Origin: Spirochaetales bacterium
GTDB taxonomy: Bacteria; Spirochaetota; Spirochaetia; UBA9216
Assembly (NCBI GenBank): GCA_016342585.1
Contig: JAEINK010000011.1
Location: 37,628 to 101,627, forward strand
Length of the DNA: 64,000 bases
Direction: 5' to 3'
Below the pieces are notes generated by a model. The model was not told the origin of the DNA. It made no database searches and saw only the letters and a list, made by a program, of their open reading frames with translations. Within the stretch, counting starts at the first letter, position 1. Each line of letters begins with the position of its first letter. This document shows, piece by piece, positions 39,371-48,921 of this stretch. A program made the translations under genes and the position numbers.

Positions 39371-41380
39371 TTATACTGCCTGGGCCATCATCTGCATAAG
39401 GCCGCCGCCATTTGTCAGATTGGTAAATCCACTCTGTTTCAGGAGACGAAGTCCATAGGCACTTCTGGCTCCGGAGGCACAGTAAAGGATTAGTTCACGG
39501 TCCTTATCTCCCAATTCCTCAATGCGATTAGTTATCTCATCCAGGGGGACATTAACAGCCCCGGGATAAGCTCCCATTCTGTACTCTTCGGGGGAGCGTA
39601 CATCCACAACGAGGGTTCCTGTTGATTCGGCCGTCTCTTTTTCCATCACGGTTTCTTCCTGAACAGTTCTCTCCTCTTCGTCTATACTCTTTTTCTCCAC
39701 GGGCGTCATGTTTATGGCAAGGAAGTTGAATCCTTCGGCCCTCTGGTACCGTTCCAGACTCTGGTAACCACCGGAGATGTACTTCACATTTTCAAAACCC
39801 GCAAGGATGAGGGACCGCGCAAGCCTGTGGGCAACCTTTCCTGTATCGTCACAGACAAATATGGGTGTGGATTTATCGGTACTGGAAAGTTTCTCATTTA
39901 CCTGTTCTGCTGCCAGATTCACCGAGCCTTCCACATGTCCCTTTCGAAAGGTGAACACATCCCTTATATCCAGAAGGATAACACCTTCATTACCGATACT
40001 CTTTTCCAGTTCAGCGGCTGTGACAACAGGACTATATCCGGACATTCTGTTCTGAGCGGCGAAACCGGCAATATTCACAGGATCGTTTGCAGAACCAAAA
40101 GGGGGGGCATAGGCCAGATCCAGCTCCGAAAGATCGGCTACCGTCAGTTTGGCATATATTGCTGTAGCAAGAACATCGAGCCGTCTATCGACACCGGCTT
40201 CTCCGGATACCTGGGCGCCCAAGAGTTTTCCCGACTCTTTTTGATAGATCAGCATGATGGTCATCATTTTACCACCTGGGTAATAGCCCACATGATTCTC
40301 CTTGCGGATAACTATAGTCTCCGGATTTAAACCGGCTTCTTCCGCCTGCTTGATGGTTACACCTGTGCTTCCGGCAACGGTATCAAAGAATCTTACGATG
40401 GAGGTTCCCTGAGAACCCCGGTAAGCCATGGTTTTGTCTGAAATTGCGTTATTCGCGGCAATTCTCCCCTGCCTGTTGGCGGGGCCTGCCAGGGGAATTC
40501 GTACGGTTTTATTCAGAACCTTATGGTTGATTTCTGCCATATCCCCGCCGGCAAAAATGGAGGCATCACTTGTCCTTAGATTCTGATCGACAAGGAGTCC
40601 TCCGGATGGTCCTAATTCAAGGCCGGCATCCTGTGCCAGCTTCAGGGTTGGTCTTACGCCTACAGAGAGAAGAACCATATCCGCTTCCACCTCCGATCCA
40701 TCATTCAGGGTAACGCTTCTATCCTTTATGGCTGTAACGGCTTTTCCGGCATAGAGATGTGCGGAACGGGCTTCCATCTCCTCCTGAATCGATGCCGCAA
40801 TCTCCGGTTCCAGGAGGGGCATCACGTGGGAGGCCATCTCTATGACGCTGACTTCCATTCCACGCTTGGTAAGCGCTTCTACCATCTCAAGTCCAATGAA
40901 TCCACCGCCCACAACGACTGCTTTTCGGGGGCTTTTTCCGGTTATAAAACTATCGATCTTATCCATATCATCCAGGGTCCAGAGGGAGAATACATGATCT
41001 TTCTCAACACCCGCCATCCCGGGAATAAACGGTTTTCCACCCTGGGCGAGGATGAGCTTATCATAGGGGTATTCCCGCTCTTCGCCACTGGCCTTGTGCA
41101 GAGCTTTAACCATTTTGGCGTCCCTGTTTATCTCTATTGCTTCGGTCAGGGTTTCTACCTTCACATTATACTGGGAGTGAAAGCTTTCAGGACTCTGAAG
41201 GATTAGTTGGGACCGTGATTTTATATCTCCGGCGATATAGTAGGGGAGGCCGCAGTTAGCAAAAGATACGTCCACCCCTGCTTCCAATATTGTAATATTC
41301 AAATCGGGATCCATTCTTCTGGCCCTTGCTGCTGCTGTGGCTCCGGCGGCCACGCCGCCTATAATTAACAAGTTATTCAT
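39371..41380 (-). CDS. CoA-disulfide reductase-like flavoprotein with two rhodanese domains
   Basis: 669 residues. The FAD/NAD part (1-445) has IIGGVAAGATAAARARR and the catalytic Cys43 in FANCGLPYY, as in CoA-disulfide reductase/NADH oxidase; a second Rossmann motif (VVVGGGFIGLEMVE) follows. The usual enzyme has one rhodanese domain; here there are two: about 460-555 with active loop CDDTGK and about 580-669 with CASGAR. They could handle persulfide or sulfane sulfur, so NADH-dependent persulfide reductase (Npsr) is likely. AGAGG lies before ATG, and a promoter 36 bases up. Confidence 0.88.
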   Translation of the reverse strand: MNNLLIIGGVAAGATAAARARRMDPDLNITILEAGVDVSFANCGLPYYIAGDIKSRSQLILQSPESFHSQYNVKVETLTEAIEINRDAKMVKALHKASGEEREYPYDKLILAQGGKPFIPGMAGVEKDHVFSLWTLDDMDKIDSFITGKSPRKAVVVGGGFIGLEMVEALTKRGMEVSVIEMASHVMPLLEPEIAASIQEEMEARSAHLYAGKAVTAIKDRSVTLNDGSEVEADMVLLSVGVRPTLKLAQDAGLELGPSGGLLVDQNLRTSDASIFAGGDMAEINHKVLNKTVRIPLAGPANRQGRIAANNAISDKTMAYRGSQGTSIVRFFDTVAGSTGVTIKQAEEAGLNPETIVIRKENHVGYYPGGKMMTIMLIYQKESGKLLGAQVSGEAGVDRRLDVLATAIYAKLTVADLSELDLAYAPPFGSANDPVNIAGFAAQNRMSGYSPVVTAAELEKSIGNEGVILLDIRDVFTFRKGHVEGSVNLAAEQVNEKLSSTDKSTPIFVCDDTGKVAHRLARSLILAGFENVKYISGGYQSLERYQRAEGFNFLAINMTPVEKKSIDEEERTVQEETVMEKETAESTGTLVVDVRSPEEYRMGAYPGAVNVPLDEITNRIEELGDKDRELILYCASGARSAYGLRLLKQSGFTNLTNGGGLMQMMAQAV

Positions 41381-41415
41381 TGTTGACCTCTTTATCTATA
41401 AAATATTATATATAA

Positions 41416-41444
41416 ACATTAACCTATATAGATTTAAATGTCAA
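41416..41444 (-). promoter_or_regulatory. Sigma-70 promoter of the CoA-disulfide reductase gene
   Basis: TTGACA (41439-41444) and TAATGT (41416-41421) on the minus strand with a 17-base spacer. The divergent gap to the TetR gene is 248 bases and AT-rich. Confidence 0.6.
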
Positions 41445-41460
41445 CATATTAAAAACAATA

Positions 41461-41475
41461 TATAATAGTATTATA
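41461..41475. promoter_or_regulatory. Palindrome in reductase/TetR intergenic region
   Basis: TATAATAGTATTATA, a perfect 15-base palindrome. It lies just upstream of the -35 of the reductase promoter and could be an operator for the adjacent TetR, or simply an AT-rich -10-like stretch for the TetR gene. Confidence 0.3.
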
Positions 41476-41628
41476 CAAATGGAAAGGTTGAACCAAACGA
41501 CAACCGATGACTGTTCCGGATTTCCCTGTGATCGTTTCTTGCGATCCCCGGTCAACCATGCTAATATCCAAATGAAAACTATAAACACTTTTTTAGTTTT
41601 GCTTCTTTCCAACAATCGAGGAGAAAAA

Positions 41629-42174
41629 ATGTCCGATCAGTTATTTTTTGATACCGTCATTGATCAGTTTAACCGCAGGGGGATAAAATTCACTCTGGAT
41701 GAGGTTGCCTCCGCCATTCGGATTAGCAAGAGGACTATCTACGAGAAGTACGGCAATAAGGAGCAGATCCTTATGCTCACTGTGGACCATTTTTTTTCCT
41801 CTTTGAAAAAACAGGAAGCCCTCATTATTAAAAATGAGGAATTGGATATCATCGAAAAGATCCGGCAGACTATAACCCTTTTCCCCCCACTGCAAATAGA
41901 ATTCAGTCATATTGATAGTATTCGGGTCATCTATCCGGATGCCTATCATGAGATCCTTCATCAGTTCGAGATCAACTGGGAGAATACCTTCTCTCTCCTC
42001 AGAACAGCCTTCTCCGAGGGGCGGCTGAGGGAGTTCGATCTTCCCACTTTCAGGATCATCTTCCTTGGTATTTTTCAGGAGCTCATGGAGTACGATGAGG
42101 CGGGGCAGAGGGAGAAACTGCTTCAATGTCTCGATCTCATTCTTGACGGTTATATTATTAATACAAATCAATAA
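41629..42174 (+). CDS. TetR-family transcriptional regulator
   Basis: 181 residues from the ATG at 41629, which follows GAGGAG; an in-frame upstream extension to 41479 has no ribosome site and is rejected. HTH at about 22-50 (FTLDEVASAIRISKRTIYEKYGNKEQIL), then a helical ligand domain. It may control the divergent reductase, the sugar operon that starts 107 bases on, or both. Ligand unknown. Confidence 0.85.
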   Translation: MSDQLFFDTVIDQFNRRGIKFTLDEVASAIRISKRTIYEKYGNKEQILMLTVDHFFSSLKKQEALIIKNEELDIIEKIRQTITLFPPLQIEFSHIDSIRVIYPDAYHEILHQFEINWENTFSLLRTAFSEGRLREFDLPTFRIIFLGIFQELMEYDEAGQREKLLQCLDLILDGYIINTNQ

Positions 42175-42182
42175 ATAATTTA

Positions 42183-42211
42183 TGTACAGATAGAAGATCC
42201 GGTGTTATAGT
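42183..42211 (+). promoter_or_regulatory. Candidate sigma-70 promoter of the carbohydrate operon
   Basis: TGTACA (42183-42188) and TATAGT (42206-42211) with a 17-base spacer, about 70 bases before the symporter start. An ATAAATAATTTAT palindrome (42171-42183) overlaps the -35 edge. Confidence 0.5.
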
Positions 42212-42281
42212 TAGGAAAACGCAAAAAACGATATGAGTTTTACGAGTTTTATCTCGGAGATTCTTGTAAAGGATGGATTTG

Positions 42282-43652
42282 ATGAACAAATTAACCTTGA
42301 AGGAAAAATTGATATACTCCATGGGGAACCTGGGAATATCCTTAATAACCGTAATCCATATGCTCTTTCTGGTTTATTTTTTCTTTCCGCCCAAAGATGC
42401 GGGGATCCCCTATCTGGTTCCCCAGACCTCTATCGTTATCGGACTCACCGTATTGGGGATCATCCTTTCGGTCGGAAGGCTTTTTGACGCATTCATCGAT
42501 CCTGTAATTGCTTCTATCAGCGACAACAGCCGGTTCAAAAAGGGGAAGCGTACACCCTTCATGCGTATAGCAGCCATACCCTTCGCCGCCTCCTACCTCT
42601 TACCCTTTTTCGTACCGGTTACCGACGGGATAAGTACCTGGAATATCGTCTGGCTTGCCGTCTCCATGGTATTAAGCGCCACCGCCTTTACATTTTATGC
42701 CATACCCTTCTATTCACTCATGGTCGAGATAGCAAAAACATCCGAAGATAAGGTAGATCTGGGAACCATTTCCAGTGCCTTCTGGTTTGTCGGATTCCTG
42801 ATAGTCTCCTTCTCATCAAGTCTTTGGGGTGTGTTTCAAAGCAGCTTCGGAATGGAAAAGATCATTGCTGTCCGTACCTCCTTCATCCTGGTCGCTGCCC
42901 TGGGAACCATCTGCCTGCTCGTCCCCGCCCTTTACTTCGATGAACGGAAATTCGTAAGCCGGCATGAGAAAAAGATAAATGTTCCTTTAATTCCCGCACT
43001 GAAAAAGGTTGTGAAAAACGGTAATTTCCGGCTTTACCTTATGAGTAATGTGGGTTACACCCTGGCAACAACCATGTTTGAGTCGGGTCTTGTCTACTTC
43101 ATAACCGTTCTGGCCTTAAAAGAGGCCGGTGTTCAGGGGCCCCTGACCACGGTGATTGGTGTGCTCACTCTGGCCTCCTATCCCCTCATCAATAAACTGT
43201 CTAAAACAAAGGGCAAGAAAAAGGTAATGCAGCTGGGTTATTTTCTCTTCATGCTGACCTTCCTCTCTATAAGTGTACTAGGGCTATGGGGAATCAACAG
43301 TTGGTTTTTTCTCGGGGCTGTCGTACTCTTTGCTCCTTTTTCACAGGCTGCCTTCGGGATCCTGCCTCAGGTTATTACAGCTGACTGCGCTGCCTGGGAT
43401 CTTCATAAAAGTGGTGAAGACCATTCCGGCATGTATATGGCCGTTAATGGTATGTTTGCAAAAATCGGCGGGAGCCTTGCGACTATTCTCTTCACATCTT
43501 TTCTGCTTTTGGGGAAGGATGCGGGGAATGATATGGGAATTCGGGTTGCCGTAATATTCGGTGCGGTTCTATCTGGCCTGGGAATCCTGATCATGAGCCG
43601 TTATAACGAAAAAGAGATCCTCTCCTACAACAAGGATGAAGCCCAGGTATGA
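42282..43652 (+). CDS. GPH-family sugar:cation symporter
   Basis: 456 residues from the ATG at 42282, eight bases after AAAGGA; another ATG three codons up (42273) overlaps that site. About 12 membrane helices in the MelB/GPH style, with FDAFIDPVIASISDNSRFKKGKRTPFM (about 68-94), the loop signature (DxxxDPxxGxxxDxTxxxxGRxRP) of this family. It should import an oligosaccharide or glycoside with Na+ or H+. It overlaps the GH105 gene by 4 bases (ATGA). Confidence 0.88.
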   Translation: MNKLTLKEKLIYSMGNLGISLITVIHMLFLVYFFFPPKDAGIPYLVPQTSIVIGLTVLGIILSVGRLFDAFIDPVIASISDNSRFKKGKRTPFMRIAAIPFAASYLLPFFVPVTDGISTWNIVWLAVSMVLSATAFTFYAIPFYSLMVEIAKTSEDKVDLGTISSAFWFVGFLIVSFSSSLWGVFQSSFGMEKIIAVRTSFILVAALGTICLLVPALYFDERKFVSRHEKKINVPLIPALKKVVKNGNFRLYLMSNVGYTLATTMFESGLVYFITVLALKEAGVQGPLTTVIGVLTLASYPLINKLSKTKGKKKVMQLGYFLFMLTFLSISVLGLWGINSWFFLGAVVLFAPFSQAAFGILPQVITADCAAWDLHKSGEDHSGMYMAVNGMFAKIGGSLATILFTSFLLLGKDAGNDMGIRVAVIFGAVLSGLGILIMSRYNEKEILSYNKDEAQV

Positions 43653-44722
43653 GTGAAATTGAAAAAATTATTAGAATGGCGGATACCTACTGCCGTCAGA
43701 ATGACCCCGAAAAGATGAATTGGAGCTGGGGTGAGGCTTTGGTTATGTACAGCCTTTCTGAACTCGATTCCCTTATCAATGAAGAGCGATATTTTAAATA
43801 CTATAAAAGATATGCCGACAGCCATTATAAAAAGGGCATTACGGTTGATCAGTCCGACACCTGTGCTCCCGCACTCATCACTCATCGGTTATATCAGAAG
43901 ACAGGAGAACTCCCATATAGGGAGATGACCGATGCAGCTGTTGCCTATCTTAAAAATGAACCGAGGTTGATCGGGGATCTGATCAATCATAACGGCCACA
44001 GCCGGGATTCACGGGATTATCCCAAAAGTATCTGGATCGATTCTCTTATGATGTCGGGAGTCTTCGGTTCCATCGCCGCACGGGATTATGGTGATGAAGA
44101 ACTTATGAAGTTCGCCATGAAACAGCCCGACCAGTTTTCCCGATATCTGCAGGATGAGGAAACACGCCTTTATCATCACTCCTGGTGGAAAAGACTGAAT
44201 AGGGCCTATCCCCGTAAATTATTCTGGGGCCGGGGGAATGGATGGGCGGTGGCAAGTTTCGCTTTCATGTACAGGTTTACCTTGAGCGAAACTTGCGCCG
44301 AGCATTTGAAGGATGTAAGTGCTGCCCTCCTTGAATATCAGCGTGATGATTTTTATTTTGATACTGTTTTTAATAAACCGGGAGACAACTACCGGGAATC
44401 GAGTGCAACAGCCTTGATAGCCGCCGGCTGGCTGGCGGGGATCCGGGAGGGCATCCTTGGACAGGAGTATCTGGAGCCAGCTGTTAAGGCCTTTAAGGCC
44501 GTTGTGGAGAATTTTGAGTACTCGGGGAAAGATGTTTATATGACGGAGACGAGCCTCTGGACCATACCCATGTTCTTCATGCCCTACCGCCTCCGGATAG
44601 GACCCTATCCCGGTTATAAATACGTGAAGAAGGGCAGGAATGTCCCCTATGGTGTGGCCTCCCTGATACTGGCTGCTGTTGAGTATGAATCTTTAAAAAA
44701 GGAGCAGCCGGATGTCGAATGA
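43649..44722 (+). CDS. GH105 unsaturated-uronyl hydrolase (YteR/YesR-like)
   Basis: 357 residues, (alpha/alpha)6 barrel. Family points: VDQSDTCAPAL (about 66-76), KSIWIDSLMMSG (about 126-137, catalytic Asp131 by comparison) and WGRGNGWAV. GH105 removes the 4,5-unsaturated uronic acid from disaccharides or oligosaccharides made by polysaccharide lyases, e.g. from rhamnogalacturonan. No signal, so the substrate is imported by the upstream symporter. ATGA overlap with the symporter gene and 11-base overlap with the next. Confidence 0.88.
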   Translation: MSEIEKIIRMADTYCRQNDPEKMNWSWGEALVMYSLSELDSLINEERYFKYYKRYADSHYKKGITVDQSDTCAPALITHRLYQKTGELPYREMTDAAVAYLKNEPRLIGDLINHNGHSRDSRDYPKSIWIDSLMMSGVFGSIAARDYGDEELMKFAMKQPDQFSRYLQDEETRLYHHSWWKRLNRAYPRKLFWGRGNGWAVASFAFMYRFTLSETCAEHLKDVSAALLEYQRDDFYFDTVFNKPGDNYRESSATALIAAGWLAGIREGILGQEYLEPAVKAFKAVVENFEYSGKDVYMTETSLWTIPMFFMPYRLRIGPYPGYKYVKKGRNVPYGVASLILAAVEYESLKKEQPDVE

Positions 44723-46769
44723 AACCAAAACGGAGACAAGTGGCTTTGATCATGAGTTTTTCAGAACGACCGGGGTTCAGGATTTCAAGGTGAGTGAGAC
44801 CCTGCCGCCTCCCGAGGGGTATCCCCGGGAAGCCAATCCCGATACCTACTCCCGGCAGCCCTTTGCGGAAAGTTATGAGGAGAGGAGGCGGGCGTTTATT
44901 ATATTCTGCCTTTCCAATTCCGGAACCGGTACGGTAAAGGGGTTTTTCTATGAACTCATCCGTCTCGCCGAAGAGGCGGGACCTGTTCACTACGGAAAGC
45001 TTTTTGGTGCTATCGAGTATATCAATGAGCGGCGGGATTGTGCCGACTTTGTTCTCTCCGGGATTATCCGGATGGCAAAGCAGTTGGCCTGTTCCACCTT
45101 GATGGATCCGGAACTCCTGACCGCGGCAAAAAGATGTATCCTCGATTTTAAATACTGGCCCGATGAGCCGGGGATCGATTCTATGTGTTACTGGACCGAA
45201 AATCACCATATCCTGTTTTCGGTCAATGAATATCTGGCTGGAAAGATGTTTCCGGAGGAGGTTTTTACCAATTCGGAGATGAAGGGGCTGGAGAAATCCA
45301 TCCGGGCCGAAAAGCGTATCCGTAAATGGATGGAACTCCGATTTAAGAGCGGATTCATCGAATGGCTTTCTAATGTCTATTATGATGAAGACTTTGTCGC
45401 CCTCCTGAATCTGGTAGACTTTGCCGATGATGAGGCGCTTCAAACCCGTGGTGCCATGATAGTCGATCTCCTCCTCTACGATATGGCCGCCAACTCCTAT
45501 TATGGTCAGTTTGTATCCACCCATGGGAGAACCTATACAAGTGAGAAGAAATCCGCCCTGGAAGAGTCGACAACAGACACATCCAAACTGCTTTTCGGTA
45601 TGGGGCTATTTGCTAATAAGGATAATATGAGCGCCGTCGTTTTTGCCTTAAGCGGGAGATATAGAATGCCGGAGGTCCTTTTTGATATTGCCGCGGATAC
45701 GGGCCGTCCGGAACTCCTTAACCGGCAGCGGGTGAGTATCCGATTTAAGGATGCAAAAAAATGGGGATATGGTAAAAAGAACCTGACCTCCGCCATGGGA
45801 CTCCTCTCTTTCGGTGGATACTCCCATCCACGGACCATAAACCGAATGGTTCTTCTTTTGGATAAGTATGGCTGGTGGAAGAATAAATTCTTTCTCGAGT
45901 TCCTGCCCTTTAAAAAGGTGATCGGTCTGGGAAAATATCTGGGGCTTACCAATCTTTTTGCCCTCCTTTTCCGGAAAGACCTGTCGAGAAATGCCATGAC
46001 CGAAGGGAATCTCTATACCTACCGGACGCCCGATTATATGCTCAGCACCGCTCAGGATTACCGGAAGGGGTATGGCGGGGATCAACACCATATCTGGCAG
46101 GCCTCTCTTGCTCCCCGGGCGGTTTGTTTTACCACACACCCCGGTGGTCTGGGCAGCACAGCTCCCAATGGTTACTGGCATGGAAACGGATATATGCCCC
46201 GGGCTCTCCAGTATAAGAGTGTCAGTATCATTATCTATAAGGGTACTACTTTTCCTTCGGTCATTATGGGAAAGTTGATGCGTTTTACCCATGCCTGGCT
46301 TCCCCGGAATGAATTTGATGAGATCCGGGAGGAGAATGAATGGGTCTTTGCCAGGAAAGGGAAGGGGTATCTGGCCCTCTATTCCAGTAATCCATGCCAC
46401 TGGCAGGAGGAGGGGGATGAGGCCGGTAAGGAGTTAATTGCTCCGGGTCTTAAGAATATCTGGATCTGTGAGATGGGAAGGGAAGAGAAGGATGGTTCAT
46501 TCGAAAACTTCATAAAGCAGATTTCCGAAGCGGAGGTAAAGATCCGCGGACTAAATGGTTATTATTTCTCTCCCGGGCAGGGGCGGCTGGATTTCGGCTG
46601 GAATGGGCCATTCAAGCATGAGGGAAAAAAGGTCGGGATCCGAAATTATCCGCGATATGATAACCCCTACGGCCGGACGGAATTCGCTCCGGATGAAATC
46701 AGTATAAAAAGTGAAAAGAATTCCCTGTATATGAATTTTGCAAAAGGTGAACGAGATGAAACCATATGA
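44712..46769 (+). CDS. Uncharacterised 685-residue protein of the carbohydrate operon
   Basis: I do not recognise a named family. No signal peptide. The first 400 residues look alpha-helical with aromatic-rich pairs (WTENHHILFSVNEYL, about 161-175; FVSTHGRTYTSEKKS; TDTSKLLFGMGLF), in keeping with an (alpha/alpha) toroid as in polysaccharide lyases and GH88/GH105. A motif-rich region follows (RTPDYMLSTAQDYRKGYGG, QHHIWQASL, about 438-463), then a strand-rich C-terminal part like a beta-sandwich (to 685). Repeated His, Tyr, Asn and Asp are candidates for catalysis. Setting between GH105 and GH1 implies an oligosaccharide-acting enzyme, perhaps a lyase or hydrolase; that is inference. Confidence 0.75.
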   Translation: MSNETKTETSGFDHEFFRTTGVQDFKVSETLPPPEGYPREANPDTYSRQPFAESYEERRRAFIIFCLSNSGTGTVKGFFYELIRLAEEAGPVHYGKLFGAIEYINERRDCADFVLSGIIRMAKQLACSTLMDPELLTAAKRCILDFKYWPDEPGIDSMCYWTENHHILFSVNEYLAGKMFPEEVFTNSEMKGLEKSIRAEKRIRKWMELRFKSGFIEWLSNVYYDEDFVALLNLVDFADDEALQTRGAMIVDLLLYDMAANSYYGQFVSTHGRTYTSEKKSALEESTTDTSKLLFGMGLFANKDNMSAVVFALSGRYRMPEVLFDIAADTGRPELLNRQRVSIRFKDAKKWGYGKKNLTSAMGLLSFGGYSHPRTINRMVLLLDKYGWWKNKFFLEFLPFKKVIGLGKYLGLTNLFALLFRKDLSRNAMTEGNLYTYRTPDYMLSTAQDYRKGYGGDQHHIWQASLAPRAVCFTTHPGGLGSTAPNGYWHGNGYMPRALQYKSVSIIIYKGTTFPSVIMGKLMRFTHAWLPRNEFDEIREENEWVFARKGKGYLALYSSNPCHWQEEGDEAGKELIAPGLKNIWICEMGREEKDGSFENFIKQISEAEVKIRGLNGYYFSPGQGRLDFGWNGPFKHEGKKVGIRNYPRYDNPYGRTEFAPDEISIKSEKNSLYMNFAKGERDETI

Positions 46770-48093
46770 AATTCCTGAAAATCTCCTCCTGGGGACGGCA
46801 ACCGCGGCAACCCAGATCGAAGGGGGGGATGTAAACAGTAACTGGTATCATTGGGGTGAAGCCGGGCGCATAGCCGGAGATGGTTCTCCCATTGTAGCGG
46901 CGGATCACTGGAATCGCTATGATGAGGATATCCGGATAATGGCGGAGCATCACCACCAAATCTACCGCATGAGTATCGAATGGAGCCGGATTGAACCCCG
47001 GGAGGGGGAGTGGTCTGCCGACGGGATTGCCCACTACCGCGACGAGTTTGAAACCTTAATCCGGTCCGGTATCGAACCCCTGGTTACACTCCACCATTTT
47101 TCCCATCCCCAGTGGCTGGAGGAGAAGGGCGGGTGGACCTCCAGGGAGTCGGTTGACCTCTTCCTGCGGTTTACGGAAAAAGTGGTAGAGGCGTATGGTG
47201 ATATAATCTCCGAATACTGCACAATAAATGAACCGAATGTTTTTGCCCACGATACCTATATTCAGAATAAATACCCCGGCGGGAAGACCGACGACACGAT
47301 GAGTTACTTCAGGGCCGCCCGGAATATGATCCGGGCCCATCTTGGCGCCTATAAGCTGATTCATACCCACCGGGCGAATGCCGGTCATACCGATACCAAA
47401 GTAGGTTATGCCATCCACATGGCCTGGTTTGAAGCCCATCGGAAAAATCCACTATCAAGGATCAGCCGGGCCATCATGGATTATGCCTTTCACGGGATGT
47501 TCAATAAAAGCATGATGACCGGCAAACTACCCTTGATCCTCGGCGGGGGGCGGGTGAAGAATCTCCACTCTAGAGGGTATTTCAGCGATTATATCGGGAT
47601 CAACTACTACTCCCGGCATATTATAAAGTGGAGCTGGAATCCTGCCGTGCTTTTCGGTTCTGTGAATGTTGAAGAAAATCTTACCGGGGAGCAGCAGAAC
47701 GATCTGGGGTGGGAACTCTACCCTCCGGGGCTTTATAAGGTCAGCCGGAAGCTTTTCTATCAGTATAAACTACCCGTATTCATAACCGAAAACGGCATCC
47801 CCGATGCGGAAGATCGGAAGCGGGGGAAGTATATAATAGAACACCTGGCCGAACTTAAAAAACTGATCGACAATGGCATCGATGTGCAGCGCTACTATCA
47901 CTGGTCACTCCTGGATAATATGGAGTGGGATGACGGATACGGTCCCCGGTTCGGCTTGATAGGGATTAATTATGAAAACCAGGAGAGGATAATCCGGAGG
48001 AGCGCCGAGCTGTATGCGGCAATCTGTCGGAACCGTGAAGTTAGTCAGGATATGATAGAGGAATTTTGCAAAGCTGCGGTGAGTCCCTCATGA
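46756..48093 (+). CDS. GH1 beta-glycosidase
   Basis: 445 residues from the ATG at 46756 (AAGGTG 8 bases up); it overlaps the previous gene by 14 bases. Acid/base Glu159 in TINEPNV and nucleophile Glu in VFITENGIPD (about 355) are present, with the TATAATQIEG start and WSLLDNMEW end typical of GH1. It lacks a signal and so is cytoplasmic. Specificity could be glucoside, galactoside or mannoside. It would cleave the neutral residue left after GH105 acts. Confidence 0.92.
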   Translation: MKPYEIPENLLLGTATAATQIEGGDVNSNWYHWGEAGRIAGDGSPIVAADHWNRYDEDIRIMAEHHHQIYRMSIEWSRIEPREGEWSADGIAHYRDEFETLIRSGIEPLVTLHHFSHPQWLEEKGGWTSRESVDLFLRFTEKVVEAYGDIISEYCTINEPNVFAHDTYIQNKYPGGKTDDTMSYFRAARNMIRAHLGAYKLIHTHRANAGHTDTKVGYAIHMAWFEAHRKNPLSRISRAIMDYAFHGMFNKSMMTGKLPLILGGGRVKNLHSRGYFSDYIGINYYSRHIIKWSWNPAVLFGSVNVEENLTGEQQNDLGWELYPPGLYKVSRKLFYQYKLPVFITENGIPDAEDRKRGKYIIEHLAELKKLIDNGIDVQRYYHWSLLDNMEWDDGYGPRFGLIGINYENQERIIRRSAELYAAICRNREVSQDMIEEFCKAAVSPS

Positions 48094-48875
48094 AGGTGAA
48101 ACTCACCCTCCAGACATTTACCATCCGGAAATATTTGAAAACGGTTAAATCGGCAGAGGATGCTTTGGCAAGAGTTAAGGAGTTGGGAATAGACGGGCTG
48201 GAGCTGGCAAGGGTGAAGTTCTCACCCGGGTACATCCATGCAATCAGCCGGATCTGCCGGGACCTGGATTTAAAGGTTGTCAGCACCCAGATGAAACTCA
48301 AGGAGATCGCATCCGATCTCGACTGGACTATTCGAATGCATAATCAGCTTGGATGTTCCAACTGTGTTGTCTCGGTAATCTCCTTCAAACACCTGAAGGC
48401 CGGGGAGGAGGGGCTGAAGGCTTATGCCGAAAAGCTGAATGGTATTGGACGACGCCTGAAGGAGGAGGGGATATCACTCCTTTTTCACCACCATAATTAT
48501 GAGTTTCTGCCAATTGGTAACAACTGCGGATTCGATATCCTTAAAAATGGTTTTAACCCCGAATATGTAGGTTTGGTCCTGGATACCTATTGGCTTCAAC
48601 GGAGCGGCCTGAATCCCCCTGCGGTAATCCGGGAAAACAGGGGATTGGTTAAGGGGGTTCACCTGCGAGACTTCAAATTGAAATCCCCCATTTCATCTCC
48701 CAAGATCACCGATGCCGCCCTGGGAGATGGAAATCTTGATTTCCAGGAGATCCTCTCGGCCTGTTCTGAATCGAGAGTTGAATATACGGCTATCGAGCAG
48801 GATACAAAGAGTCCATTTAAAAGTATTGCTTTGAGTCTGTGTCATCTTGAGGAGTGCAATCGTTCAATCTCTTGA
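48090..48875 (+). CDS. Sugar phosphate isomerase/epimerase-like TIM-barrel protein
   Basis: 261 residues from the ATG at 48090 (ATGA overlap with GH1). AP endonuclease 2/xylose isomerase-like fold: LTLQTFTIRKYL at the start, IDGLELARVKFSPGYI, LLFHHHNYEF (metal His), LVLDTYWLQRSG, GVHLRDFK and a late Glu in AIEQDTK. Such proteins isomerise or dehydrate keto-sugars. Substrate unknown but it should act on a product of the same operon. Confidence 0.85.
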   Translation: MKVKLTLQTFTIRKYLKTVKSAEDALARVKELGIDGLELARVKFSPGYIHAISRICRDLDLKVVSTQMKLKEIASDLDWTIRMHNQLGCSNCVVSVISFKHLKAGEEGLKAYAEKLNGIGRRLKEEGISLLFHHHNYEFLPIGNNCGFDILKNGFNPEYVGLVLDTYWLQRSGLNPPAVIRENRGLVKGVHLRDFKLKSPISSPKITDAALGDGNLDFQEILSACSESRVEYTAIEQDTKSPFKSIALSLCHLEECNRSIS

Positions 48876-48921
48876 CAGTGTCAAAAAAATGATGGTTAAA
48901 TGAAGCCAGGAGGTGAGAGTT

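Noticed and set aside
44577..46400. Two long minus-strand open frames opposite the 685-residue gene
   Set aside because: Opposite a gene that overlaps its neighbours by normal coupling; no ribosome site or domain. The sense gene is preferred even though I do not recognise it.
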